This document shows positions 16,938-25,815 of a stretch of DNA of 64,000 nucleotides, piece by piece. The position numbers and the translations under genes are program-made. Where the stretch lies: positions 620,001-684,000 of the forward strand of contig NZ_OCMT01000002.1 in NCBI RefSeq assembly GCF_900215335.1, read 5' to 3'. Positions within the stretch are counted from its first letter, which is position 1; each line of letters opens with the position of its first letter. The notes under the pieces were generated by a model that saw nothing but the letters and a program-made list of their open reading frames with translations, was not told the DNA's origin and did no database searches. This DNA is from Pedobacter xixiisoli (GTDB lineage Bacteria; Bacteroidota; Bacteroidia; Sphingobacteriales; Sphingobacteriaceae).

Positions 16938-18059
16938 AAAATTGGTTACGATGGCAAAAGAGCGGCAAATAACCTCACTGGACTAGGTAATTACAGTCGG
17001 TTTGTGATCGAAAGCTTAGCGCTCAATTATCCCGAAAACAAATATTTTGTTTATACGCCAAAAGTTGAGGAAAAACTCAAAGAAATTAGTGTTTTCTCAT
17101 TAGCCAACGTCTTATTAAGCCTTCCTAAATCTTCGAAATTTCTTTGGAGAGCTCTAGGTATAAAAAAGCAATTACTTGCTGATAAAATCGATTTATTTCA
17201 TGGTTTAAGTCATGAAATCCCGTTAGGACTGCGAAAATCCAATATCAAATCTATTGTAACTATACATGATTTGATTTTTCTCAGGAAACCTAACTATTAT
17301 AAATTTATAGATAGAAAAATCTACGAATTAAAAAGTAGATATGCCTGTAAAAATTCCGACAGAATCATCGCTATTAGCGAACGAACAAAGTTGGATATTA
17401 TTGAGCTTTATCAAATTCCAGAAAAAAAGATAGACATCGTTTACCAAGGTTGTGAAGAGGCTTTTAAAATAAAGGCAAGCCCCTCTAAATTAGCAGAAGT
17501 TAGAGAAAAATATCAACTTCCAAATCAGTTCATCTTAAGTGTTGGAACTATTGAGGAAAGAAAAAACCTAAATTTAGCTATCGAAGCTTTGTCTACAGCT
17601 GCTACTTCTCACCCATTAGTTGTTGTAGGTAAAACCACAACTTATCTCGAAAAAGTAAAGCAGTCTATCGAAAAATATCAGCTGCAACACAGGGTAATTT
17701 TCTTGCATAATGTTACCTTTAACGACCTACCTGCGGTTTATCAATCTGCATCTTTATTTGTCTATCCATCATTTTATGAAGGTTTTGGTATACCTATTAT
17801 TGAGGCAATTAATAGTGAGGTTCCAGTTATTGCAGCTAGCGGTTCTTGCCTAGAAGAAGCTGGGGGGCCAGATAGCATTTATGTTTCGCCTAGCAATCCT
17901 AAAGAACTTGCTTCGGCAATAGATAAAATACTAGCAGATGAGAACCTCCGACAAGAGATGGTTAAAAAATCGTTGAAATACGTCCAAAAGTTCAACAATG
18001 ATTTTGTGGCCAAGGAAGTAATGAAATGCTATCAGAAAGCCTTCTCAGAAAAGATATAG
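16845..18059 (+). CDS. Glycosyltransferase family 4 protein
   Basis: 404 residues from a GTG start. The GT-B fold is clear: an N-terminal acceptor domain starting at LKIGYDGKRAANNLTGLGNYSR, then FILSVGTIEERKNL and the donor-site block YPSFYEGFGIPIIEAI with GSCLEEAGG. It would transfer a sugar from a nucleotide donor during surface polysaccharide or LPS synthesis. The start is uncertain: homologues usually begin at the equivalent of LKIGYDG (about residue 31), but here that codon is CTT and no ATG lies near it. The preceding ~30 codons come from a palindromic repeat and read as low-complexity MKAESRKQTNKAESTKLEP. Confidence 0.87.
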   Translation: MKAESRKQTNKAESTKLEPSSLRLSALGFKLKIGYDGKRAANNLTGLGNYSRFVIESLALNYPENKYFVYTPKVEEKLKEISVFSLANVLLSLPKSSKFLWRALGIKKQLLADKIDLFHGLSHEIPLGLRKSNIKSIVTIHDLIFLRKPNYYKFIDRKIYELKSRYACKNSDRIIAISERTKLDIIELYQIPEKKIDIVYQGCEEAFKIKASPSKLAEVREKYQLPNQFILSVGTIEERKNLNLAIEALSTAATSHPLVVVGKTTTYLEKVKQSIEKYQLQHRVIFLHNVTFNDLPAVYQSASLFVYPSFYEGFGIPIIEAINSEVPVIAASGSCLEEAGGPDSIYVSPSNPKELASAIDKILADENLRQEMVKKSLKYVQKFNNDFVAKEVMKCYQKAFSEKI

Positions 18060-18121
18060 CTTCAATTTACCACAATAAGCAAGCATTTGCTTAATTTCGT
18101 CCTCCAACAAATCCCTAACAA

Positions 18122-19003
18122 ATGAAAGTTGCCGGTTTTACATTCATCAGAAATGCAGTAAAAAACGACTATACCATAGTTGAAGCGATAACTTCGATAC
18201 TGCCAATTTGTGATGAATTTGTGATAGCACACGGTAATTCGGATGACAACACCCTAGAACTTTTAAAGAGCATAGCTTCTGATAAAATACGTATTATTCA
18301 AACCACTTGGGATGATAGTTTAAGAGAAGGCGGCCAAACATTCGCTTTAGAAACAGATAAAGCCTTTAATGCCATAAGTAAAGATGTAGACTGGGCTTTT
18401 TATATACAGGGTGATGAGTGTGTACACGAAAAATACCTGCCTGTCATCAAAAGGGAGATGGAGCTTTGTTTAGAGGATAAAAAAATTGAAGGACTACTTT
18501 TCAATTACAAACACTTTTATGGTTCTTATGATTTTGTAGCTCACTCTAGAAGATGGTACAGAAGAGAAGTGAGAATCATCAGAAACCTTCCTGGCATGCA
18601 TTCTTACAAAGATGCGCAAGGATTTAGATACAATGATAGAAAAGTAAAAGTGAAGCACATTGATGCCTACATTTATCATTATGGATGGGTTAAACCACCA
18701 GAGGGATTGACAAATAAAGTGCGAAACTTCAATAAATTTTATACAACCAATGATGAATGGATAGAGGAAACCTATCCAGAGTTTACCGCCTTCGATTACA
18801 AAAATGCTGATGAACTATATCATTTTTCAGAAACGCATCCTCAAACTTTTTTATCGAGAGTAGAAAAAAGCAACTGGAAGTTTAATTTTGACCCTACTAA
18901 AGCAAAAAATAAATTGCCTTTACGTAGAAAAATACTAGCTTGGATAGAGAAGGTATCGGGCTTACGCCTATTTGAATATAAAAACTATCAAAAAATTGCT
19001 TAG
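18122..19003 (+). CDS. Glycosyltransferase, family 2-like
   Basis: 293 residues. The N-terminus (VAGFTFIRNAVKNDYTIVEAI, CDEFVIAHGNSDDNTLELL) is a GT-A nucleotide-binding start, and the acidic metal motif appears as FYIQGDECVHEKY (about residues 95-107). The C-terminal half is rich in aromatic and basic residues and has no membrane helix. The sugar and acceptor are unknown. It lies between two other glycosyltransferases, 62 bases after the GT4 gene and 3 bases before the next gene, so the three form a small cell-envelope glycan unit. Confidence 0.82.
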   Translation: MKVAGFTFIRNAVKNDYTIVEAITSILPICDEFVIAHGNSDDNTLELLKSIASDKIRIIQTTWDDSLREGGQTFALETDKAFNAISKDVDWAFYIQGDECVHEKYLPVIKREMELCLEDKKIEGLLFNYKHFYGSYDFVAHSRRWYRREVRIIRNLPGMHSYKDAQGFRYNDRKVKVKHIDAYIYHYGWVKPPEGLTNKVRNFNKFYTTNDEWIEETYPEFTAFDYKNADELYHFSETHPQTFLSRVEKSNWKFNFDPTKAKNKLPLRRKILAWIEKVSGLRLFEYKNYQKIA

Positions 19004-19006
19004 AGG

Positions 19007-19993
19007 ATGAATAATAAGAAAAGTATATCGGTTATTCTCCCCAATTACAATGGCAAGCATTTGATGGAAAAATTCATCCCATCAACCCTAGAAGCTCTAG
19101 CTTTAAGCCAAGTAGAATACGAATTTATAATTATAGACGATTGCTCTAAAGACGAATCCGTAGCTTTTATCGAGGGTAATTACCCAAATTTCATACTCCT
19201 AAAAAATGAAATAAACAATGGCTTCTCTAAAACTTGTAACAAAGGAATAAACCATGCAAGTAAAGATCTGATATTTCTGCTGAATTCTGACGTACAGCTA
19301 ACCCCATCTTATTTTGAGAACCAGTTCCAATATTTTTCTGACATAAATACATTTGGCGTAATGGGGCGCATTATGAATTTTGATGGAAAAAATATAGAAG
19401 ATACAGCCAGGTTGCCTTATTACAAAGGAGGAAAGTTCAAAGCAAATAAATTCTATTATACTGAAGGTGACAGCAATACGTTCACCACCTATTTATCTGG
19501 CGCAAATGCACTAATAGATCGAGAAAAAATACTTTTACTCAATGGCTTCGACGAAATTTACTCTCCATTTTATTTCGAGGATTTCGATTTAGGCTTGAGA
19601 GCTTGGAAAATGGGATGGTTTTGTTATTACGACCACCAATCTTACTGCTATCATCAAGTAAGTTCTTCAACAGGTAAGGTTAATAAAGGCAACTCTGTTA
19701 AGGTTATTTACAATCGCAATAGTTTCTTATTGCAAAGCATACATCTAGAAGGAACAAAAAGAGTTCTTTGGTTCGTACAGTTGTTGACTTTAACGCTTTT
19801 AGGTCATTTGTTAAAAGGAGAGTTTTGGATTTTAAAGAGCTTACGCGAATTTATAGCACAAAAAAATAAAGTTGCCCAGTCTAAGTTTGCAACTCAAAGT
19901 TTGCAAAGAAAACTGGGCTCAAACTACAACCTTAACCATATTATTGCAACAATAGGCAAATCAATTGTGAATAAAAATGTAAAGTGGCTATAA
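19007..19993 (+). CDS. Glycosyltransferase family 2 protein
   Basis: 328 residues. GT2 hallmarks are present: SVILPNYNGKHLMEKFIPSTL at the start, the UDP-sugar site FIIIDDCSKDESV (about residues 39-51), DLIFLLNSDVQL with the DxD-like SD, and FEDFDLGLRAWKMGW near residue 190 as the ED-type acceptor motif. One hydrophobic segment around residues 248-268 suggests membrane association. It would extend a surface polysaccharide or rhamnan-like chain. Its end is 4 bases from the end of the convergent lipoprotein gene, with no terminator between them. Confidence 0.9.
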   Translation: MNNKKSISVILPNYNGKHLMEKFIPSTLEALALSQVEYEFIIIDDCSKDESVAFIEGNYPNFILLKNEINNGFSKTCNKGINHASKDLIFLLNSDVQLTPSYFENQFQYFSDINTFGVMGRIMNFDGKNIEDTARLPYYKGGKFKANKFYYTEGDSNTFTTYLSGANALIDREKILLLNGFDEIYSPFYFEDFDLGLRAWKMGWFCYYDHQSYCYHQVSSSTGKVNKGNSVKVIYNRNSFLLQSIHLEGTKRVLWFVQLLTLTLLGHLLKGEFWILKSLREFIAQKNKVAQSKFATQSLQRKLGSNYNLNHIIATIGKSIVNKNVKWL

Positions 19994-19997
19994 CTGC

Positions 19998-20558
19998 TTA
20001 TTGCCCTGCATTTGGTGGGTATTGTGCCAAAATTTCCTTCACACCTGTATTAATTCTTTCCTCTCTATTTTTAAAGCTATCTAAATTAAATCCATCGCCT
20101 CGGCCATGCCAAACATGCATTTTAGTTTTTGGATCTAAAAAATCGATGATGAACAAGCCTTCTTGGTAACGGTCGACACTTCGCATACCGCCACCAAAAG
20201 CACCCCAACCCATACCCCAACCCCAGCCTCCACGCCATCCCCAAGGACCACCGTAAAAACCATTATCGTAAACATCAGTGCGGTCACGTTTCATCACCAC
20301 TAAATTCACTAACAAATCTGGTTTCTCTACTTTGGCAAAACCCTTAGCTTGCATTTCTGCATCAACAGCAGCAATCATTCTTTTCTTATCCAAGCCGTTT
20401 ACCTCCAGTTTCTCCAAACCCTTTTCATAAAAATTATACGTTTTGTAGTTTTTAAAGTTTACTTCTTTATCGAAATCTGAAGCAACACGTAAACTTGTGC
20501 AGGAAGACAATAGCACAACGACTATCAAAAGACCACCTAATTTTTTAATTGAATCCAT
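19998..20558 (-). CDS. DUF4136 family lipoprotein
   Basis: 186 residues from the ATG at 20558. The signal MDSIKKLGGLLIVVVLLSSC gives a lipidated Cys20. The start at 20630 would place 24 extra residues ahead of it and is rejected. The mature part has the DUF4136 pattern (SDFDKEVNFKNYKTYNFY, GFAKVEKPDLLVNLVV) and a Gly/Trp-rich stretch near residues 103-121 (GPWGWRGGWGWGMGWGAFGG), then FIIDFLDPKTKMHVWHG. Members are envelope lipoproteins without known function. Confidence 0.87.
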   Translation of the reverse strand: MDSIKKLGGLLIVVVLLSSCTSLRVASDFDKEVNFKNYKTYNFYEKGLEKLEVNGLDKKRMIAAVDAEMQAKGFAKVEKPDLLVNLVVMKRDRTDVYDNGFYGGPWGWRGGWGWGMGWGAFGGGMRSVDRYQEGLFIIDFLDPKTKMHVWHGRGDGFNLDSFKNREERINTGVKEILAQYPPNAGQ

Positions 20559-20705
20559 AACATTTGTGTGTTTCGTTATACAATTTTTAACCTCTATAAA
20601 TTTACTGATAACTTTTTTGCTTTCATACATTCTAACACATCTGTAAGTAAAAATGTTAGTATAAAAATGTAATAAATTGGGGATATAAGCTTCGTTTCTA
20701 ATGCT

Positions 20706-20713
20706 TAACTTTG
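20706..20713 (+). promoter_or_regulatory. -7 box of the threonylcarbamoyl-AMP synthase gene
   Basis: TAACTTTG, an exact TAnnTTTG match, ends 4 bases before the ATG at 20718. Confidence 0.5.
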
Positions 20714-20717
20714 CCTA

Positions 20718-21287
20718 ATGGCGATGAGAGAAGAAATCAACAAAACGTTAGAAATACTAAAAAACGGGGGTGTAATCCTATATCCTACCGATACCGTTTG
20801 GGGCTTAGGCTGTGATGCAACAAATACTGAAGCTGTAGCCAAGGTAAATGAAATTAAAGGCCGTGCTGCAGATAAAAGTTTAATCGTGCTACTAGACACA
20901 GATAATAAGATACAAAGTTACGTAAATGATGTTCCCGAAGTGGCTTACGATTTAATTGAGTATACAGAAAAGCCTTTAACGGTCATTTTTTCTAATGCCA
21001 AAAACTTAGCTCCAAATGTCATTAATGCAGACGGAAGTTTGGGTATCAGGATAGCAAAACATGATTTTTGCCAACAATTGATTCAGCGTTTCCGTAAACC
21101 AATCGTATCTACTTCTGCCAATATTAGTGGCGAACCTACCGCTAAATTCTTCGATGAAATTAGTGAAGAGATTAAAGATGCAGTAGATTACATTGTGGAT
21201 TTGGAACAGGAAGACAGAACTCCGAAGCAACCATCAACAATTGTTAAACTAGGGTATGGTGGACAGTTTGAGTTTATAAGGAGATAG
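20718..21287 (+). CDS. L-threonylcarbamoyladenylate synthase (Sua5/YciO/YrdC family)
   Basis: 189 residues, one YrdC domain. Conserved blocks are GGVILYPTDTVWGLGCDA, VNEIKGRAADKSLIVLL, KPLTVIF, GIRIAKHDF and KPIVSTSANISGEP. The enzyme joins threonine, bicarbonate and ATP into threonylcarbamoyl-AMP, used to make t6A37 on ANN-decoding tRNAs. There is no C-terminal Sua5 domain. The -7 box lies just before the start codon. A 28-base inverted repeat begins 7 bases after the stop. Confidence 0.93.
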   Translation: MAMREEINKTLEILKNGGVILYPTDTVWGLGCDATNTEAVAKVNEIKGRAADKSLIVLLDTDNKIQSYVNDVPEVAYDLIEYTEKPLTVIFSNAKNLAPNVINADGSLGIRIAKHDFCQQLIQRFRKPIVSTSANISGEPTAKFFDEISEEIKDAVDYIVDLEQEDRTPKQPSTIVKLGYGGQFEFIRR

Positions 21288-21293
21288 TGCTAT

Positions 21294-21376
21294 CGTCATT
21301 GCGAGGTACGAAGCAATCTTAAAACGAAATATTAACTGACTATAGCAGTAAGATTGCTTCGTACCTCGCAATGACG
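21294..21376. repeat. Perfect 28-base inverted repeat (CATTGCGAGG type)
   Basis: The left arm 21294-21321 (starts CGTCATTGCGAGG, ends GCAATCTTA) is exactly complementary to the right arm 21349-21376, around a 27-base loop. A partial copy (TGCGAGGAATGAAGCAATC) lies at 47098-47122. It may also terminate the upstream gene. Confidence 0.8.
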
Positions 21377-21397
21377 CCATAATTAAAGGGTTTTTCT

Positions 21398-21405
21398 TAA
21401 CTTTG
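21398..21405 (+). promoter_or_regulatory. -7 box of the CCA-adding enzyme gene
   Basis: TAACTTTG, an exact TAnnTTTG match, 6 bases before the ATG at 21412. Its TTTG overlaps the possible upstream TTG start, which argues for the ATG. Confidence 0.5.
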
Positions 21406-21411
21406 CAGCCT

Positions 21412-22848
21412 ATGCAAACCAACCTACAGCCTCATGATGCGAAATCCCTTTTAGGAAATATTGAGGCTTCTATCTTCAAAACGCTAGCTGAAACTGCCGA
21501 AAGTACGGATACCGAAACTTATGTTATTGGTGGCTTTGTTCGAGACATCTATCTTAAAAGACCATCAAAAGACATTGATGTGGTAGTTCTGGGCAATGGT
21601 ATTGCCTTTGCCGAAAAAGTGGGTCAGAAGTTAAAAACAAATGTTGCAGTGTTTAAAAATTTTGGCACCGCAATGTTGAAACACGCTGATTTGGAAGTAG
21701 AATTTGTAGGTGCCCGTAAAGAAAGTTACAGGGCAGATTCTCGAAAGCCAATTGTTGAAAATGGCACCTTAGAAGATGATCAGTTGCGCAGAGATTTCAC
21801 CATCAATGCACTGGCTATATCTCTAAATAAAGCTAACTACGGTGAAGTGGTAGACCCTTTTAATGGCTTGGAAGACTTGGCAAATAAGCTTATTCGCACA
21901 CCCTTAGACCCAGTGGTTACGTTTTCTGATGACCCACTGCGTATGATGCGAGCCATCCGCTTTGCAACTCAACTCAATTTTGAAATAGACAAAACAGCTG
22001 TTGATGCCATTAAATCGCAGAAAGAGCGCATCAAAATTGTATCTAAAGAGAGAATCAGTGATGAACTCAATAAAATTATCCTTGCAAAAAAACCTTCTAT
22101 AGGATTCAATTATCTGTTTGATACCGGCTTATTGGAGTTGATTTTCCCGCAAATGGCTAAATTATATGGCGTTGATGTAATTAAAGGAAGAGGCCATAAG
22201 GATAACTTTTACCATACGCTACAAGTTTTAGACAACATTTGCGAAACTACGGATGATTTATGGCTGCGTTGGGCGGCTATACTCCACGACATTGCCAAAC
22301 CCGCAACTAAACGTTTCGAAGAAGGCCATGGATGGACTTTCCACGGTCATGAAGATAAGGGAGCTCGTATGGTTCCCCAGATTTTTGCACAGCTGAAACT
22401 TCCTTTAAATGAAAAAATGAAGTTTGTACAAAAATTGGTTTTGTTGCACCTACGCCCAATTGTGTTGGCTCAAGACAAGATTACCGATTCGGCAGTTCGT
22501 CGTTTGCTTTTCGAAGCTGGAGAGGATATTGAAGCTTTAATGCTACTTTGCAATGCCGATGTAACTACAAAGAACGAATACAAAATCAAGAAATATCGCA
22601 ACAATTTTGAACTGGTTAAACAGAAGATAAAAGATGTTGAAGAACGTGACCAACTACGTAATTGGCAACCTCCTATTTCTGGCAATGATATTATGCAAAC
22701 ATTTGGATTAAGTGCCGGAAAAGAAGTTGGAATTCTAAAAAATGCAATACGTGAGGCAATTTTAGAAGGAGATATCACAAACAACTACGACGAGGCGTTT
22801 AGTTTTATGCTCCAAAAAGCCAAAGAGTTAGGATTAAAACCAGTTTAA
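21412..22848 (+). CDS. tRNA nucleotidyltransferase (CCA-adding type) with HD domain
   Basis: 478 residues from the ATG at 21412; a TTG three codons upstream falls in the promoter box. The class II nucleotidyltransferase head has [25 protein letters not shown] (metal DxD) and the [10 protein letters not shown] block. A helical RNA-binding middle follows, and then an HD phosphohydrolase domain ([25 protein letters not shown]). It adds or repairs the 3' CCA of tRNA, possibly with 2',3'-cyclic phosphatase activity from the HD part. Confidence 0.92.
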   Translation: MQTNLQPHDAKSLLGNIEASIFKTLAETAESTDTETYVIGGFVRDIYLKRPSKDIDVVVLGNGIAFAEKVGQKLKTNVAVFKNFGTAMLKHADLEVEFVGARKESYRADSRKPIVENGTLEDDQLRRDFTINALAISLNKANYGEVVDPFNGLEDLANKLIRTPLDPVVTFSDDPLRMMRAIRFATQLNFEIDKTAVDAIKSQKERIKIVSKERISDELNKIILAKKPSIGFNYLFDTGLLELIFPQMAKLYGVDVIKGRGHKDNFYHTLQVLDNICETTDDLWLRWAAILHDIAKPATKRFEEGHGWTFHGHEDKGARMVPQIFAQLKLPLNEKMKFVQKLVLLHLRPIVLAQDKITDSAVRRLLFEAGEDIEALMLLCNADVTTKNEYKIKKYRNNFELVKQKIKDVEERDQLRNWQPPISGNDIMQTFGLSAGKEVGILKNAIREAILEGDITNNYDEAFSFMLQKAKELGLKPV

Positions 22849-22890
22849 GTTACTATTTTAAACTTTAGAGGTACGATTATTGTTGTAGAT

Positions 22891-22929
22891 TCCGACGTCC
22901 AACTTTTGGATATGCGTCTTCGGACTTTT
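22891..22929. repeat. GTCTTCGGACT-type repeat, left of the acidic PRiA4-like gene
   Basis: TCCGACGTCCAACTTTTGG followed by GCGTCTTCGGACTTTT. A related block in the opposite orientation lies right after the next gene (23628-23661). Confidence 0.45.
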
Positions 22930-22975
22930 AGAGTTTTTTTATATTTTTACCGAAAAAAAGCAGCATTTATAACCC

Positions 22976-23629
22976 ATGGCAATTTATAGATTTAGAATTT
23001 CTTTTGAAGATTACGACGAAGTTAACCGCGAAATAGATATCAAGAGTACTCAAACTTTCGAAGATTTACACAGAGCTATACACCGCAGTACTGGCTATAA
23101 TGCTGACAAGTCTTCTTCCTTTTATGTGAGTACAGATAATTGGATTAAAGGTGATGAAATCGCAATTCATCCTAATCAACGTAAAATTGATAATGGTGTA
23201 GCTTTGATGGAAAAATCAAAATTGAGCAGCTTTATTGAAGACCCTCATCAAAAATTTTACTACATCTATAATTTCGAAAGACCTTACGATTTTCACGTTG
23301 AGTTGATCAAGATTATTTTAGATAACGATCCTAAAATTGAATACCCATACTTGGTAAAAAGTGTTGGGGAAGCGCCAAAAATCATAGAAAAAGGTAATAT
23401 TGGTGCCGTTGCTGCAAGTAGCGCAGCTGCTAATAGCGATTTTGATTTCTTAAACGAGATGGATTTTGTTCCTGAAGATACCGAAGAGTTGGAAGCAATG
23501 GGTGGCAGAGGCATCAATGCGCAAGAAGAAGGACATGACGACGAAGACGATGAGCAAGAAGATGAATTTGGCGATGGCGAAGATGATTATGGTAACGATG
23601 AGTACGAAAGTGATAAGGACGACTACTAG
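22976..23629 (+). CDS. PRiA4 ORF3-like domain protein with acidic tail
   Basis: 217 residues. The first ~115 residues (IYRFRISFEDYDEVNREIDI, TFEDLHRAIHRSTGYNADKSSSFYVS, YIYNFERPYDFHVELIKI) look like the plasmid pRiA4b ORF-3 domain, also found as a passenger of IS1096-type elements; its function is unknown. From about residue 180 the chain is almost only Asp, Glu, Gly and Tyr (HDDEDDEQEDEFGDGEDD), a disordered polyanionic tail. Related GTCCGAA-type repeats flank the gene on both sides. No transposase is nearby, and the gene lies among tRNA-modification genes, so it is probably a resident chromosomal gene. Confidence 0.8.
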   Translation: MAIYRFRISFEDYDEVNREIDIKSTQTFEDLHRAIHRSTGYNADKSSSFYVSTDNWIKGDEIAIHPNQRKIDNGVALMEKSKLSSFIEDPHQKFYYIYNFERPYDFHVELIKIILDNDPKIEYPYLVKSVGEAPKIIEKGNIGAVAASSAAANSDFDFLNEMDFVPEDTEELEAMGGRGINAQEEGHDDEDDEQEDEFGDGEDDYGNDEYESDKDDY

Positions 23630-23661
23630 TCCGAAAGTTGGATATCAGAGAGTCCGAAGAC
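23628..23661. repeat. GTCCGAA-type repeat, right of the acidic PRiA4-like gene
   Basis: AGTCCGAAAGTTGGATATC and AGAGAGTCCGAAGAC. It overlaps the stop codon and resembles the reverse complement of 22891-22929. Confidence 0.45.
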
Positions 23662-23705
23662 ATTGCTATTAATCCTGTAACTTTCAACTCGTAACCCGTA
23701 ACCTA

Positions 23706-24620
23706 ATGACACAAAAAACGCTAATTGTTGTAGTTGGGCCAACGGCTATTGGTAAAACTTCGTTAGCTATCGAGTTGGCCAAGCATTACCAAACAGAGGT
23801 TATTTCTGCAGATTCACGCCAGTTTTTCAAGGAAATGAGTATTGGAACTGCCAAACCTTCAGACGAAGAATTGGCAGAAGCGCCACATCATTTTATTAAT
23901 TCGCATAGCGTTACACAACTTTTTAGCACTGGCGATTTCGAGGTACAAGCTTTGGCTTTAATAGAGAAACTATTTACCGAACATGATGTTTTAGTGATGG
24001 TTGGTGGCTCTGGATTGTACATCAATGCCATCTGTAATGGTTTAGATGAAATGCCAGAAATAGACTTAGTAATTCGTGAGCAATTAAACCGACGATTTGC
24101 AGTAGAGGGAATTGAAGTAATAAGAAATCAATTGGCCGAGCTTGACCCAGAATATTTTGCAAAAGTTGACCAGAGCAATCCACAACGTATGATTCGTGGA
24201 CTAGAAGTGGTACTTTCAACTGGACAAAAATTAAGCTCGTTTCTTACTTCGAACAAAAAAGAACGTCCGTTTAATATTATCAAAATCGGCTTAAATACAG
24301 ACAGAGAAAAACTGTACAATCAAATTAACCACAGAGTGGATATCATGATTGAAAATGGATTAATTGAGGAAGTAAAATCATTAACTGCCTATAAAGAGCT
24401 AAATGCTTTAAAAACCGTTGGCTATTCCGAAATTTTCGATTATTTAGATAATAGCATAGATTTACCTACAGCCATTGATAAGATTAAGCAGAACACTCGT
24501 CGCTTTGCAAAAAGACAGCTTACTTGGTTTAGAAAAGATACTGAAACTACTTGGTTTGAGCCAAACCAATCTAAAGAAGTAATCGATTTTCTTGACAAAA
24601 CCTTTATCGTTCGATCTTAG
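23706..24620 (+). CDS. miaA: tRNA dimethylallyltransferase
   Basis: 304 residues. The P-loop VVGPTAIGKTSLAIELA (about 9-25) is followed by the DSRQFFKEMSIGTAKPS block that positions A37 of tRNA and by VGGSGLYINAI; the late KTVGYSEIFDYL and TRRFAKRQLTWFRKD blocks are family signatures. MiaA transfers dimethylallyl to N6 of adenine-37 in UNN-reading tRNAs. It follows the acidic PRiA4-like gene by 76 bases and ends in a hairpin. Confidence 0.96.
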   Translation: MTQKTLIVVVGPTAIGKTSLAIELAKHYQTEVISADSRQFFKEMSIGTAKPSDEELAEAPHHFINSHSVTQLFSTGDFEVQALALIEKLFTEHDVLVMVGGSGLYINAICNGLDEMPEIDLVIREQLNRRFAVEGIEVIRNQLAELDPEYFAKVDQSNPQRMIRGLEVVLSTGQKLSSFLTSNKKERPFNIIKIGLNTDREKLYNQINHRVDIMIENGLIEEVKSLTAYKELNALKTVGYSEIFDYLDNSIDLPTAIDKIKQNTRRFAKRQLTWFRKDTETTWFEPNQSKEVIDFLDKTFIVRS

Positions 24621-24622
24621 AC

Positions 24623-24647
24623 TTACGAAGTTTTAAAAACTTCGTAA
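24623..24647. terminator. Palindromic terminator after miaA
   Basis: TTACGAAGTTTT (24623-24634) and AAAACTTCGTAA (24636-24647) are exact complements around one base. The same ACTTCGTAAGTTTT motif recurs at 28898-28930, so it is also a small repeat family. Confidence 0.55.
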
Positions 24648-24697
24648 TCTCAATAATTTCTTAACATACATCAAAAACTTTGCGATAAGGTTAGAGT

Positions 24698-24705
24698 TAT
24701 CTTTG
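24698..24705 (+). promoter_or_regulatory. -7 box of the LLM oxidoreductase gene
   Basis: TATCTTTG, an exact TAnnTTTG match, 22 bases before the start codon. A TTTG at 24679-24682 could be a closely spaced -33 element. The leader ends in AAAAAAGGAACAAT. Confidence 0.5.
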
Positions 24706-24727
24706 TATCAAATAAAAAAGGAACAAT

Positions 24728-25759
24728 ATGGAATTAGGTATTGGAATGTTTGGCGATTTGCAGATTAACGCACAAGGCGAAATACAATCGGCACAACAAC
24801 GCTTACAAGAAATTATAGAAGAAGTTAAGTTGATGGATCAAGTTGGCTTAGATTTTTATGGCATTGGCGAACACCATAGACCAGATTATGCTGTTTCTGC
24901 ACCAGAAATAATATTAGCTGCAGCGGCTACAGTTACTAAAAATATCAAATTAGGTAGTGCTGTTTCGGTATTGAGTTCTTCGGACCCAGTGAAACTGTAT
25001 CAAAGCTTCGCCACCGTAGATTTGATTTCTAACGGTAGAGCAGAATTAATGGCTGGTCGTGGAAGTTTCATCGAATCATTTCCTCTATACGGTCAAAACT
25101 TAGCAGATTATGATGCTCTGTTTGAAGAGAAATTGAATCTTTTGGTTAAAATCAACCAAGAAGAAACCATTTCTTGGAAAGGCAAATTTAGACCTGAATT
25201 AAAAGAACAACAGATTTTACCTCGTGCGGTAGATAATAATTTGAAAATATGGGTTGCTGTTGGCGGTACGCCAGCATCTGTAGTTAGAGCTGGCAAATTA
25301 GGTTTGCCTGTCATGTTCGCTATTATTGGCGGTAATCCAACGCAATTTCAACCTTTGTTTGACTATTATAAACAAGCATATGAAGATGCTGGACATGATA
25401 TGAGCAAATTTCAAGTTGGTGTACACATGCATTCCTTCTTTGGAGATGAAAGTCAGGCAACAGCAGATTACTACTACCCTGTTTATTCTGCACAAATGGA
25501 CAGAATTGGAAAATCGAGAGGTTGGCCTCCATTTCAACGTGGACAATATGATTATGGTCGCTCTAAACACGGCCACTTAATTATAGGTGATGCCAATGAA
25601 TCTGCAGAAAAAATAATTATGATGCATGAACTTTTTGGCTTAACTCGTTTCTCTGCACACATGGATGTTGGCGCTCCTTCTCATGAACACATGATGAAAT
25701 CAATCGAGATTTTTGGAGAAAAGATTGCTCCACAGGTAAGAAAAGCTTTGAATAAATAG
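24728..25759 (+). CDS. LLM-class (luciferase-like) flavin-dependent oxidoreductase
   Basis: 343 residues, a single bacterial luciferase-like TIM barrel. Visible blocks are MELGIGMFGDLQIN, DFYGIGEHHRPDYAVSAPEI, KLGSAVSVLSSSDPVKLYQSFATVDLISNGRAELMAGRGS and IWVAVGGTPASVVRAGKLGLP. It should use FMNH2 (or F420-like chemistry) to oxidise a small organic substrate; the substrate is not known. It is monocistronic with its own promoter and a strong palindromic terminator. Confidence 0.88.
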   Translation: MELGIGMFGDLQINAQGEIQSAQQRLQEIIEEVKLMDQVGLDFYGIGEHHRPDYAVSAPEIILAAAATVTKNIKLGSAVSVLSSSDPVKLYQSFATVDLISNGRAELMAGRGSFIESFPLYGQNLADYDALFEEKLNLLVKINQEETISWKGKFRPELKEQQILPRAVDNNLKIWVAVGGTPASVVRAGKLGLPVMFAIIGGNPTQFQPLFDYYKQAYEDAGHDMSKFQVGVHMHSFFGDESQATADYYYPVYSAQMDRIGKSRGWPPFQRGQYDYGRSKHGHLIIGDANESAEKIIMMHELFGLTRFSAHMDVGAPSHEHMMKSIEIFGEKIAPQVRKALNK

Positions 25760-25761
25760 CT

Positions 25762-25797
25762 AATCATTGCCGTCGGCTTAAGCCGACGGCAATGATT
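25762..25797. terminator. Strong palindromic terminator
   Basis: An exact 36-base palindrome (AATCATTGCCGTCGGC, TTAA, and the complement) running into a T stretch. It ends the LLM oxidoreductase transcript. It covers an upstream in-frame ATG of the next gene (25792), which supports the later start at 25816. Confidence 0.85.
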
Positions 25798-25803
25798 TTT
25801 TCC

Positions 25804-25811
25804 TACCTTTA
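25804..25811 (+). promoter_or_regulatory. -7 box of the DUF423 gene
   Basis: TACCTTTA, one base from TAnnTTTG, 4 bases before the ATG at 25816. Confidence 0.4.
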
Positions 25812-25815
25812 CCAC

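Noticed and set aside
22976..23629. Insertion sequence containing the PRiA4-like gene
   Set aside because: No transposase and no exact terminal inverted repeats or target duplications were found; the flanking blocks are only loosely related.
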